64,000 nt of DNA, from positions 2,677,728 to 2,741,727 of the forward strand of contig CM055741.1 in the NCBI GenBank assembly GCA_029465975.1, written 5' to 3'. The notes under the pieces are model-generated. The model did not search any database and had not been told where the DNA came from. It saw nothing but the letters and a program-made list of their open reading frames with translations. Every line of letters begins with the position of its first letter. Within the stretch, counting starts at the first letter, position 1. A program made the translations under genes and the position numbers. This stretch comes from Dallia pectoralis. Lineage: Eukaryota > Chordata > Actinopteri > Esociformes > Umbridae. This document shows positions 1-13,518 of this stretch, one piece after another.

Positions 1-1647
1 TACTCCACATTCTCGATCTCTCTCTCTCCCCTTCGCCCCGTCTTAGGTTAGGTGAGCCACATCAGTGAGGTCATGACAGTGAATAATGTTTCTGACACAG
101 CAGGAGTGTCTGGAAGTGGGCATTGATGGCAGGCAGACAGGACCTGTAAATGCTTTCCCTCTAAACACTGTCTGGTGCACACACACACTCTGAGACTCAA
201 GCATTTTTGTCAGTTAGTACACCTCTGGTGGAGTGTGGGTGCGATGGGGTTACCCAATAGGACATGGTGGGGTGTCCAACTGTTTGGGATGAAGGGGCGG
301 GAAGTGGGATGGTTTCTGGGTCAACGGACAGTGGTCCCCCCCGCCTCCCCCCGGTGGAAGGTAGACCATCCCAAAAGGTAAACAGTACATGGGGCTGGTT
401 GGACTGTACCACAATATTGAGTGGTTTGGGGGGTATCAAATATGTGTGTTCCATTTGTATTTTAAAGGTGGGGGCCTGGGTCAGCCCTCGTCATGCAACC
501 CTCCACTCAGACACAGAGAGTTTGACCCCCCCAGAACAAATGAAACAAAATGCAGAAGACGAACAGGTAGTCAGATGGAAACAGGAGTATACAAATGTCA
601 TGTTTGTTTGAGGGGGGTGTGTGAGGTGAGGGATCTGATGCCCTTCCACCTCCAGAACATAGGGGGGCGCTAGACGACCTACTTAATGTCAGCACCACCA
701 GTAGATACCGGGTGACCATTGGATCCAACCCTGCATCGTGGCTAGATTAATGGGAGTCGGATCCTAAACAAAAACGACGCAGGCGGAAAACACAAACCAG
801 GGGACAACTAACCAACCAAAAGTAGTGTGGTATCAAAGCTTAACTCGCCTCTAGCATTCGACCAACAGTCTAAAAACCAGGCTAGAGTGGACTCCTCCAC
901 ACACCACCTAAAACGAAACAGTCCACTCATGCAGTGTTATTCAACCAGGCAAGAAATAAGACTACATCGTATCGTTGAGATTCAAAATGAATCCCTGCTG
1001 TCTGTTCGTGGCACCCAGATCCAAACTGTTACCATAACATTTAATATCCAGTCATTTCTAGCTTCAGCTGAATGCATGTCAATGTGTGTGAGGTGTGTGT
1101 GCCTGAAACCTTCACAGGTGTCCCCACACGTGGCTTTCCGCACTAAACCCAAAATCCTTCACCTGGACTCCATAACTGCATGTAAAGCCACCATGCATGT
1201 TTACGGTCAATCGACCAGGACAGGTTTAGAAGCCTGCCCCGAGGAGATGCACCTGTAATGGGGTTTGTTTTTAGTGAGTGTAGCCGGGTAAAAAACAATG
1301 GCTGTGTTGTGATGGATGGGCCGTGGATGAAGGGCGGGCGAGATGATCACAGCTAAGTGGGAGGGGTGTCAGTGAGGAGTGGTCGACAGTGAAGGAAGAG
1401 GTGGCTGGAGATGTAAAGGGCCACTGTTTAAAGAAATGACCAGCGTGAACGATATAGGGGATGTGACCACTCCATGACTCAACAAGATGAAGAAATACAG
1501 GTGTGTGTGTGGGGTTGAATCAGGCAGAGTGGCTGTTTAGACAGCGAGGCAAATGTGTATCGATGAGAAGTGCTCGTGTGTTTCGGCACCACCCTGTGGA
1601 CGTTTTATCAACCGCAGCGTCCAGAGGATGAGTTCCGGGGGCGTTAC
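1..1647. other. Probable intron of the AKAP8-family gene; no exon seen
   Basis: This stretch lies past the donor of the third exon at 1648 on the minus strand, so it should be intronic. I see only short open frames with no recognisable domain, a G/C-rich homopurine patch around 290-360 and a short GT run near 1500. No further family exon could be recognised. Confidence 0.5.
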
Positions 1648-3355
1648 CTGTCGCTACGGCTACCACCCTTGGCGCCCCCCTCCAGCTGGGTCAGCATGTC
1701 CAGGCGCTGGTTGATCTTGGCGATGACGGCGTCCGCACTGGTCCCCGTCGACGACAGCAGGGAGCCCCCGGAGAGCCCCCTCTTCATCTGACTCCCGCCC
1801 CCACCTCCATAGCCCCCGCTGTAGCCCCCCAACCCTGACATAGTGTCCTTGTAACCACCCCCGTAGAGATCATAGCTGCCTGATCCTGGTGGGAGAGCAG
1901 AGGCGGTAACGCAATGTTACACGGGAGGTATCTTTAGGCACCTGACAAACTGACATCTGGCTGAAAACACTGGCCTTCACGCCTGCCCCTTACACACATC
2001 TAAACAAAACGTTTGTGTTCTCATGCACTTGCAGCTGTTTGGCTATGTGTATAAACTACACTTAAGATTACATTTGATTGTTGTGTCGTTGACACCTGCA
2101 GTAGTTAGCCATAGAGTGCCTTACTGGTCTGTGTTGAAGCGGGTTTCAAGTATTGTGCAGTTTACTTGCAACAGGGAAACAAACAAGTTGAGCATGTCAT
2201 TTGCACAAGCCTAAAAAAGTATTCAGAATTAGCTCAAAACGAAACTGGATCATGTAAAACTAGGTTCTGAGCCATCTGCTGATCTGCAATGGCGACAAAC
2301 ACACATCGCGTGAAAATGCATTAAATCGTATGCACGGTTCAACAAAACCAAAAGCCAACATTGTGGCTAAGACGGAGGGTTTGCCTTGTTGAATTCCCAC
2401 GCTACATCACACGCTTAATCTTCCACATTTCAAGTGAATTTGGACAGCACCGGTACACGCAATATTAACTAGTACAACTGTCCGATCCGATACCACGCGG
2501 ACAGGTAACCAAACAAGATAATGGCTCTTACCTCGACTCCCCGAACCCCCTCCGCTACCACCCCAACTCGAATATCCTCCTATGGGAGGAAATAAAAAAT
2601 ACAGTGTAAATTAACGAATGGGGTCCAACGTTTCAAACCAGATTCTCGACAGAATTGTCATATGAGTGTTAGGACCCCATGTGTTAAACAAATCCACCAA
2701 CTCAGTCTCCTGTTTTATTAAAACACGAGTCTATTTACATGGTGAACATGAACAACAAAGAGGGTCAGATAACGTAGTGTATATCCGCAATAACCCAGGC
2801 TCATTTATGCGACTGACTAGCTGACAGAGTCGGTTAAAGCCATTGGCAATATCATTATCAGTGGAAACATACAACTTGTATAGATTACATTAAAATGAAA
2901 AGTGAGTGAGAGTAAATGATTGGAGGTGTTGTATCGATCTATATATATATATATCATCTATCTATCCATCTATCTATGGGTATGGCGGCCATTTAAGTCG
3001 TGGCAGACCGACTCCATTTTAATGAGATTACGCTAAAACGTTACAACACAATTCATGGTACTAAACTAATATATATATATATATATGTTTCGACAATTAT
3101 AATAATACGCTTTGTTTTAATTTAATGCTAAATTAAACGACGTATTTTTGCGGAACTCTTGCGGAACTGTCTAGTTTACTCGCTATATTATCTACAGTGC
3201 TAGCTGTAGTTGTCTACAGTCGGCTATAGCTAACGTGAATTTAAACACCGTTATTGTACAACTAGAGTTGGCTGACTCGGTCAAACCCATAATAATCCCC
3301 TAACATACTAATGTTTTGTTAAAACATTACCTGAACCGTATCCACGGCCGTCCAT
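1648..3355 (-). CDS. akap8l: AKAP8/AKAP8L-family protein, first three coding exons (partial)
   Basis: Three minus-strand exons join in frame: 3355-3331 (start codon, ends in phase 1), 2579-2532 and 1885-1648, each with AG acceptor and GT donor. They give about 103 residues that open with MDGRGYGSG and are very rich in Gly, Ser and Tyr. Near the end is SADAVIAKINQRLDML, which matches the conserved N-terminal INQRLDM box of AKAP8 and AKAP8L, nuclear matrix A-kinase anchoring proteins. The Gly/Tyr-rich start also fits that family. The last exon ends in phase 2 at a clean donor, so the rest of the gene, including the AKAP95-type zinc fingers, must lie beyond the left edge. The choice between AKAP8 and AKAP8L is not secure because the box has features of both. 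The family call is strong; the symbol is a best guess. Confidence 0.72.
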
Positions 3356-3725
3356 AATTTGATAATCTGCTGTTGTTCACCGTAGGAAACTAGCTAGCTG
3401 GTTAGCCGTTAGCAATATCAAAGCGAACCGACACTAGCAGAACATCATCCAGACCAATGTGAGGAAGCTCTCGGGAGGATCAACATGACGCCACCCCCTC
3501 GCCTCTCCTATTGGCTGTTACTAAACATGGACGGATCTGCCCGCACTGCTATCGGCTGGCCTGAAAACCCTACATTGTGATTCGTTAATTGAGCTTTCGG
3601 TCGGTTCAGTCATGGTAGTGATTGGTCAAACGTATAAGAGGCCAGGGAAAATTCGGGATATAGGTCCCGCCCTTGTGCTCAGTTTCGTAGGGTTTGAATT
3701 TGCTGAATTTAACCAATCGTATCAA
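3356..3725 (-). promoter_or_regulatory. Probable promoter region of the AKAP8-family gene
   Basis: The DNA just upstream of the start codon on the minus strand holds several CCAAT motifs in either orientation: ATTGGCTG near 3510, ATTGGTCAAA near 3620 and AACCAATCG near 3711. It is less AT-rich than the sequence beyond it. No TATA box is placed convincingly. CCAAT clusters are common in vertebrate housekeeping promoters; the assignment is inference. Confidence 0.4.
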
Positions 3726-5050
3726 TTAAAATGTATATAAATGTAGGGTCCATAGTATTGATACATGTTGGAAAGAAAACATTTTTGTTTGTTTTTTTAC
3801 CTTGATGTTTCACAAAAATGTATTAAGGAAAACCATTTTAAAGAAAATAACCTGAAGTTCAATAGTTATTGAAAAAAAGATAAACATTTTTTATTAAAGA
3901 AATACATATTTGAAAACTGGATGACATGCGTTATTTTAATTCACATTTTCCCCAGAGCATCAAAGACATCACAGCAAATGTCCGTCTGTGTGAAAGTTTG
4001 AAAGATATTATTCCCGACCCAATTAACCAATGTAAATGATGAGATGTCGTTCACGCAAAACATGTACATTGACAGCCTACGATTTTATTATTATATACAA
4101 CAAAATGTACACGCTCCAAGTGAAAAAAAAATCTAGTTCTGTAAGCAATGTCAAGTCTAACCCTCCAAATAAAATGAGAATCACTATTCCAAATAACAGT
4201 GAAAAAGTAATTCTGAGCATATGTTGTTTTTGTGATGTTGCGAAAATAATCTGCATTTCGAGTTAATTCGTTTTGTAAAATAAATGTTCATTATTTACTT
4301 GTCTACTCATACATTTAACGTTTGCTCAGTAATAAACTTTAAAATGCTTTTCTGAATTTTCTCTCCTCCTTGACATTCTGCTACACACTGAAGAAAGGGG
4401 AGAACAGTATTGTTCCATTAACAAATAAGCAATTTGCACATCCTACACTATGTATTCATGTTACTCTTCAAAACACATATCAGTCTTATAGAAACATTTT
4501 TGTGTATCTGAAACCGACAAGTGTCAGTTATAGTTAAAAAAAAAATAGAAAGAACTTATCATCTCCCTTAAACTCAGCCTCTGGAACAATGTTTTTTAGA
4601 GGGAAAATACTTGAATCACATCTTTTCACTGGCTTCGAATATTTCGTTGGATGGGTGTGTGCCAAGACCCCAGGAAGGACGCCATCTTTAAAAGCCACCA
4701 TGGGCTTAGCGGATAAGGGTGGTACTGCAACCCTGTGGCCCAGAAAAACGTTTTCCCATAGACTTGCATGGCGAAAGAAAGTTCTATATTTCAGCGGATA
4801 ATTTTTTTGGGGGTACATCAACTTACCAGCGTGAATACTTAAAGGGTCCTTGTTTAAAACAAAATGTTTTTAACATTTTTTTACATTTACTATTAGCCGA
4901 ATCCAGAGTTTTTAAACTAGGCATGACCAAAGCCATCCACCGCTCTGGGCATGACAAACGCGCATGTTGCTATCGGTTGCTACGACAACACAAACAAATT
5001 ATCGCTAGTGCGCATGTGTCTTGGGCCAGTCAAGGCGGAAGATCCATGCT
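3726..5050. other. AT-rich intergenic DNA and host sequence of the LINE insertion
   Basis: No gene is supported. About 3726-4530 is AT-rich unique-looking DNA. About 4560-5050 resembles a dispersed fish repeat, and its continuation resumes at 9859, on the far side of the LINE. The open frames here on both strands have no domain I recognise. Confidence 0.4.
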
Positions 5051-5185
5051 CCATGTTGGCTTTTTTTTTATATATTTTTTTTTTTATTGTACATCATTTT
5101 CAACATATACAATCAGCACATGCACATATTACAGATAGTACAAGTAATATAGAAGTAAAAACAAAAAACATGGGCTTGTTAGAAA

Positions 5186-8100
5186 TCATATAAAGTTGAA
5201 AAGCTTCAAACAATCAATTGATTTAATTACATTCCTAGCTGGGGTCATTGAATTCAGCATGGCAAAGTAGACATTCAAATCAGTCTTTACAAATACAGAA
5301 TAATAAGGTTTTTGGTTAAGAAATTTAATTTTATTGATATAGAATTTAGCAAGGATTAAAAACAAATTTAATACATATTTCTCAGTTTTCGAAAGCTTGG
5401 AGTCCTCAAAGACAAGAAGAACATCTTGAGTTTTTAGATGGATCTCCTTATCAAATCTATTCCCCATGTCTATTTGAAGGTCAATCCAAAACATGTTCAC
5501 ATAGATACAACTGAAAAACAAATGTTCTAAGGTTTCTGTCTCAAATTGACAAAAGGTACATTTTTCGTCCACATTCTTAATGTATTTAGAAATTCTAACG
5601 TTTGATGGGTAAAATCTATGTGTAATCTTGAAAAGGGTTTCTCTAACTTTGTTAGAAAGTATATATTTGTAAGATAACATCCATATTGTAGGCCAATCTA
5701 CATCATAGCATGTATTCCACCTACATTGAGCTATGGGAGTAGCTCTGTCATAAAAAGCTCCTCTAATGAATGAGTTATTACACTTTTTATCAACAATCGA
5801 GACACCATTCAACACTACAGATGAATATACAAATTCATTACCTGTATTGTGTACAGTTTGTTTCAAGAGTGAAAGGATACCATCTGGTATTGCTTGACAC
5901 ACCCAGTCATACTCTTTTAGGGAGATAGGGAGATCATATAATTGTAAAAAAGCTTTGTGTGTAAGTAAATGTCCATCTGAACTGAGTAGTTGTCTTACCA
6001 TAAGAATGTTCTCGTTAAACCAATGTTCCAAAAATAGGGATTTGTTTTTACATTTTATGACAGAGTTGTTCCATATGACACATTTATGTGGAGAGAAATT
6101 GTGTTTGTATAGAAGGGACCAACAATTAACCATTTGTTTGTGGTAATTGGCAAGCTTGACAGGGAGTCTTTCAACTGCATAAGGACAATGTAAAAGGAAA
6201 CTTAAACCTCCAAGTTTATTAAAGACTAGATTTGGTATTGTAAACCAGAAACTATTTGGGTCTTTGAAGTAATGTTTCAACCAAGAGATTTTTAAGATTT
6301 GGTTAAAGGTAGTAAAATCTAATACATTAAGACCACCCTCACTAACCCTATTCGTTAGTACTTTTTTTTTTACTTTGTGAGTCTTGTTTTTCCATACAAA
6401 GTTAAATAGTGTCTTATCTAATTGGGAGCATGTTGATATAGGACTGTCAAGACAAGAGAAGATGTATGAAGCTCTGGATAAACCTTCCGCCTTAGATAAC
6501 AGAACACGACCTTGAATGGATAAATCTCGTTCCATCCATGAGTTTAATCTAGATGATGTGCCATTGGACAATTTTACTGAGCTGTTACTTCCCCTGAACA
6601 GAGTTCTGATAGATTTAATAAAAGAGTCACCAAAGTTAAAAAAGCGTAGGGTGTCGAGAATAAAGGTATGGCTGATAGTATCAAAAGCTTTCTGGAAATC
6701 AAGAAATAGAATTGCAGGGTCACCTTCGAGTAATTCATTATAATCAATCATGTCAAGCACTAGTCTTACGTTGTTGGAGATAAGCCGCCCTTTCATAAAA
6801 CCAGTCTGTGACTCGCTGATAATATCTCCCAAGCCAAATTTTAATCGATTTGCTAATATGGCGGCGAGTATCTTATAGTCGTTATTCAATAGTGTGATTG
6901 GACGCCAATTTTCAATCAGTAGTGGGTCCTTGTTTGGCTTTGGTATGATGGTTATCAGACCTTGTTTTAAGGAGGGGGGCAGATTTTATTGTTCAATTGA
7001 TTCCTTATAAACTGCTGTAAGAAATGTTCCCAGAGGCTTTATAAAGGCTTTGTAAAATCCCGCTGTTAGGCCATCATTGCCGGGGGATTTATTGTTTTTT
7101 AGATTTTGTATCCCTATTTAAATTTCATCTATGGTTATCTCTTTTGAACATTCAGTTTTAAATTCTTCATTTATAGTCACTGGATCAGCAATTGATTGGA
7201 ATACTTCTGAGCTTTCTTGTTGAGTAGTAATTTTGTAAAGATTGCTGTAATACTTTACTACAGCAGTAGAGATAATTTTATCATCTTCACAAGTAGCCCC
7301 ATTAATTTTTAATTTTCTCAAAACATTCCTTTCTGCGTTTCTTCTTTCTATTGAGAAGACATATTTGCTATTCTTTTCACCTTGCTCCATCCATTGTCGT
7401 CTAGATCTAACAAAGGCACCTCTAGCCTTTTCTTTATACATTTCATCAAGTTCATACTGCAGTTTGTGTATTTGAATTGCATACAAATGCATATGCTCTT
7501 TCGGACCTCCAAATAGGGAGTGAAGTTCACCTAAAATATGTTCTATTCTTGATCTCATTTTGGATGCATGTTCCTTGCCAAGTTTGATAGCTAATCCTCT
7601 AATTTTAAATTTTAAGAGTTCCCAGTATTTCCCATATGCTTTTTCAATAAGAGCCAACCTCCAGTGTTCTGCAATAAGTAGATTGGCACTTTCTTTGAAA
7701 TCTTTAAATTGCAACAATTTGTTATTGAGTTTCCAGTATCCCACATTATAACGTTTTTTTGGTTCATTGTATAGATTCAACTTTAGTTGGATTGCTTTGT
7801 GATCTGTTAGGATGGCATGTGCGATTTCAATTTGATCAACATTGGATTCTAAGTCAGTGGATATAAGCCATAGGTCTATTCTAGACTGTAGAGTGAAAGA
7901 TTTGTTTGTCCAGGAGAATTCTTTAACCATAGGATGTCTATGTCTCCATATGTCAATGACACTCATAGAGTGACAGAATGTAGACAAAATATTGTTTGAC
8001 TCTACAGCTCTAGGAGGATGTCGGTCTATAGTGTTGTCTAAAGTAATGTTGAAGTCTCCCCCAAAAATCAGCTTTGCAGAAGGGAACGTAACAAGTAGTG

Positions 8101-8488
8101 ACATAGCATTATCTTCTATATCTTCCAACAACATCTCATTTGCATTTTTTGAGTTATAGCCATAGATATTGCATAGTAAGTATATTTGTCCAGCAGTTTC
8201 TAGGATTAGAAATATCCAGTGACCTCTTGTGTCCAATTTGGTTGTTAATATTTTACCTTTGAATTTGTCTCTGAGGATAGCAACGCCTGCAGAGTTTGTT
8301 GTACCATGCGACATCCATATATCATTTCCCCATTGTGTTTTCCAAAACTGCACATCCTCTGAGGATGAGTGACATTCTTGTAAAAAAATAAGGTCTGCCT
8401 TTGCCTCTTTACAAAATAAAAAGAAAGCTTTTCTTTTAACAATATCGCGTAAGCCCCGTGTGTTGATTGATATAAGTAGTAACTCCAT
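5186..8488 (-). pseudogene. LINE ORF2 (AP endonuclease plus reverse transcriptase), disabled
   Basis: The N-terminal part (8488-7118) is an apurinic-type endonuclease: it has FLQECH near residue 37, GGDFNITLD near residue 143, and SRIDLWLIS with LTDHKAI toward the end of the domain. A stop at 7118 is followed, in the same frame, by the KSPGNDG region, a second stop near 6985, then the RT fingers (ENWRPITLLN and FLDFQKAFDTISH). Near 6545 the sequence jumps from SNGTSSRL to NSWMERDLS. The whole palm region with the YADD-type catalytic box is missing. The remaining part is a C-terminal domain with the Cys-containing CTFCQFETETLEHLFFSC stretch. It cannot encode active polymerase. Confidence 0.85.
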
Positions 8489-8737
8489 AACAAGTAAAGC
8501 AGTGAATTAACAATTTAACTCATCTGGAAAATAAACTCCCACTCGTAAGTGAAATGGAACATAGTATAATTACCTAACATATTTTATAATTCTAAAACAA
8601 GTGTATATAACGTATTAGTTACCTGTCAATGAAATCGAACATTTCCAGAAAAATAAATTAATCACAGCCCAAAATTAAAATTATTTTAGATGGCTATTTC
8701 AAGAGAAATAAGACATTGGCTGAGTTGAAGTGTCTCT

Positions 8738-9600
8738 TCATTTGCGTTGTACCTCCTTTCCATCAATGAAAGCTTTTGGTCCCACAAAGTACGCTTTCCT
8801 TCCTTCCTTGCGGGCGCTTTCAATAAGTGGCCAGAGAATGGCTCTGGCTTGTTTGCCCATCACGATGAGATCTTCTCCAAAGCGGATCTTAGAGTCTTTC
8901 AAGAAGCCGTTCCCCTTCGCATTCCTCCAAAGCAAATCTCTTGCAGAACGGAGTGCAAAAAGGATGATGACAGCGCGCGCTCGTTCGGTGTTGTCCGTCT
9001 ACCAATTCTGTGTACAATGTCAACAGACTCTGAGACTTTTGGTCCAAGCTCTGGTGCGACTTTTTGACAAATGTCAATTACTTTCTGTTTAACATCCTCA
9101 CCAGCGTATTCTGGTAGACCATACAGGCGTAGACTCCATCTTCTTTTATATCATTCGGTCTCTGCTAGCCTATCCTCCAGTTGAGTGATTTTCTGTTCCA
9201 TGGTTTGGCATGTGGAGGCCAGGGTGCTGTTCTCTATTCTCAGAACGCAAATTTCGTTTTGAATTGACCGTAGTGACTCGTTTATCTCATGGATGGACTT
9301 TGAGTTGTCACTTATCATACATTCAAGGTTGTCAGCTCTCTCATTAATTTTCCCCGTCAGACATTCAATTATGTTTCGCTGTAGCTCAGATAAGGATGGC
9401 TCTGTGTGGGCTCTTTTGGCTTCTGGGCTTGATGGCGGTGAGGGTGAGTGAGATGGTCGAGACTCCATGGATAATTCGTTGTCACAAGGTGTATTCAGTA
9501 TTGTCTCCTTGCTTTGGGTAGAGTATGAATGTTCTTCGCTATGGTTTGCTGTCCTCTTCTCTAGTTTGTCTTTTTTTCTTTTGTCTTGTTTGGCGCTCAT
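8738..9600 (-). pseudogene. LINE ORF1 (nucleic-acid chaperone-like), frame-broken
   Basis: The first segment (9600-9151) starts with a basic, Lys-rich N-terminus and a Ser/Pro linker, then a likely coiled coil (about residues 70-145) with regular hydrophobic spacing. It stops at a nonsense or frameshift position near 9151. The reading then continues in other frames to 8738, with a segment like RWSLRLYGLPE followed by one with GNGFLKDSKIRFGED. These resemble the RNA-recognition and C-terminal regions of L1-type ORF1 proteins, which form trimers and bind element RNA. At least two frame disruptions (near 9151 and near 8965) make this a remnant. Confidence 0.7.
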
Positions 9601-9977
9601 TTTACCTCAGGATGGAGTGCCAGCTAGCTATCTTGCTGGGTGGTCTATCAGAATGCAAAATTTCGTTGTAAACTTTGTCAAACTACAAAAAATAAAAATA
9701 AATTCACACAAAAGTCAGAGTTCAATTTGTTAGGCACATACTGTGTATAACTTTTTACATAATAAATGATATTTTGAGTAGGAGTTAATATCCATTTGGA
9801 GTGCTATTGCATTGCGACCGTCTGAGTCGCTGGTCACGTCTACCTCCCATGTTGGCTTAATGCGCTTTTAAGCACTCTCATTGGAATGTACGGGGCTTCC
9901 GGTCGAACACTGTATCCAGTTTTCTTAATACATCCATGGTGTGTGCTCTCCAAGATTAGGGGTTGTTTTCTTCTGGT

Positions 9978-12461
<2,484 letters not shown>

Positions 12462-13261
12462 TTACATTAAGTCTATGGAATGCAAGACTCCCAGAATTAG
12501 CAGGAAATCTCTCAAACAATAAAAGCATGGGAATTGTTGCATAGGAATTAAAGTAAACAGTAGTTTACATCCCTGAGGAAACCCTATCATACTTACTTGT
12601 TTACAATCCTATCAATACTTGTTTACAACCCTGTCAACCCTGAAAGTGTGCAAATGTTTCAGTTTCTTTAGTGTTTGGGAGAAACCCAAGGCATTTGAGG
12701 CGTTACTAAAGAAAAACTAAAACTCTCGACATCGCCATCGCCTCCTACATTGTTTATGTAATTAACTCCAAACCTATACAGTCAAATGTTCAGACAGGCC
12801 CAACTCAAACTTATCTATACAGTGCTTAAATCAGTCTACAAAAATATAGACTTTAAATGAGCATTAATGAACCCTAAAACTGTTTCTATTGAACTATTCA
12901 AGATACAGGGATTAACCATTTGTAGACTGTTCCTGCCTAAAGTTCTTAAAAGTGTATCAACTATGATTATACGAATTTGCATAACAACCATGAACTAAAA
13001 CTGTATTTATTGTAATAGTTCCAGCTAGACAGACTAAATTAACTTTATTTGACATGTTTTGCCATCTCAACCTTAACTAGTAAACATGTTTGGACAATGA
13101 CTTCATTAGTCAGCCTCATTTGCATAATTAGCTTTATTAAACTCTGGAAAGTATCTGAACAGTTTGAGATCGGCAACAAACCAACTTTGATTAGCATATC
13201 CAAATGATAATTCTTCGTAGTTTCAACAATTAATTTATTAGCATAATTCGCGATAATGTAC
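12462..13261. repeat. Upstream region of GIMAP 1, partly duplicated at 28440-28830
   Basis: The DNA from about 12660 to 13055 closely matches 28443-28815 upstream of GIMAP 4. Both contain TTTAGTGTTTGGGAGAA and GCCTCCTACATTGTTTATG in the same order. The stretch 13056-13250 is absent from the second copy. Upstream GIMAP exons could lie here, but none was identified. Confidence 0.7.
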
Positions 13262-13518
13262 GCCCACATGGAAAAAACCTATATGAGGATATATGTGCAT
13301 ATATGTAACCTATATGTTACCTATATGCACATATATGCTGCATATATGCACATATATGATAATATATATGCTGCATATATGCACATATATAATAATATAT
13401 ATGCTGCATATATGCGCATATATGCCACATATATGCACATATATGATAATATATGCTGCATATATGCGCATATATGCCACATATCGTCAAAATTGAGGTG
13501 CATATATGTGCATATATC

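Larger units (their letters stand above)
5051..9858 (-). mobile_element. L1/Tx1-like non-LTR retrotransposon, defective, with 12-bp target-site duplication
   Basis: Read on the minus strand, this is a LINE with an ORF1 region (about 9600-8740), an endonuclease-reverse transcriptase ORF2 (8488-5186) and an A-rich 3' end (T-rich on the plus strand at 5061-5085). The 12-mer CCATGTTGGCTT occurs at 5051-5062 and again at 9847-9858, exactly at both boundaries. That is the target-site duplication expected from target-primed insertion. The element itself is about 4.8 kb. It cannot be active: ORF1 is frame-broken, ORF2 has two in-frame stops, and the catalytic core of the reverse transcriptase is deleted. 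Assignment to the L1/Tx1 side rests on domain order and on the GRVLLSKAEG region of ORF2. Confidence 0.85.

Noticed and set aside
197..728. Minus-strand short ORFs as further AKAP8-family exons
   Set aside because: No residues resemble the family beyond the third exon, and splice phases could not be matched.
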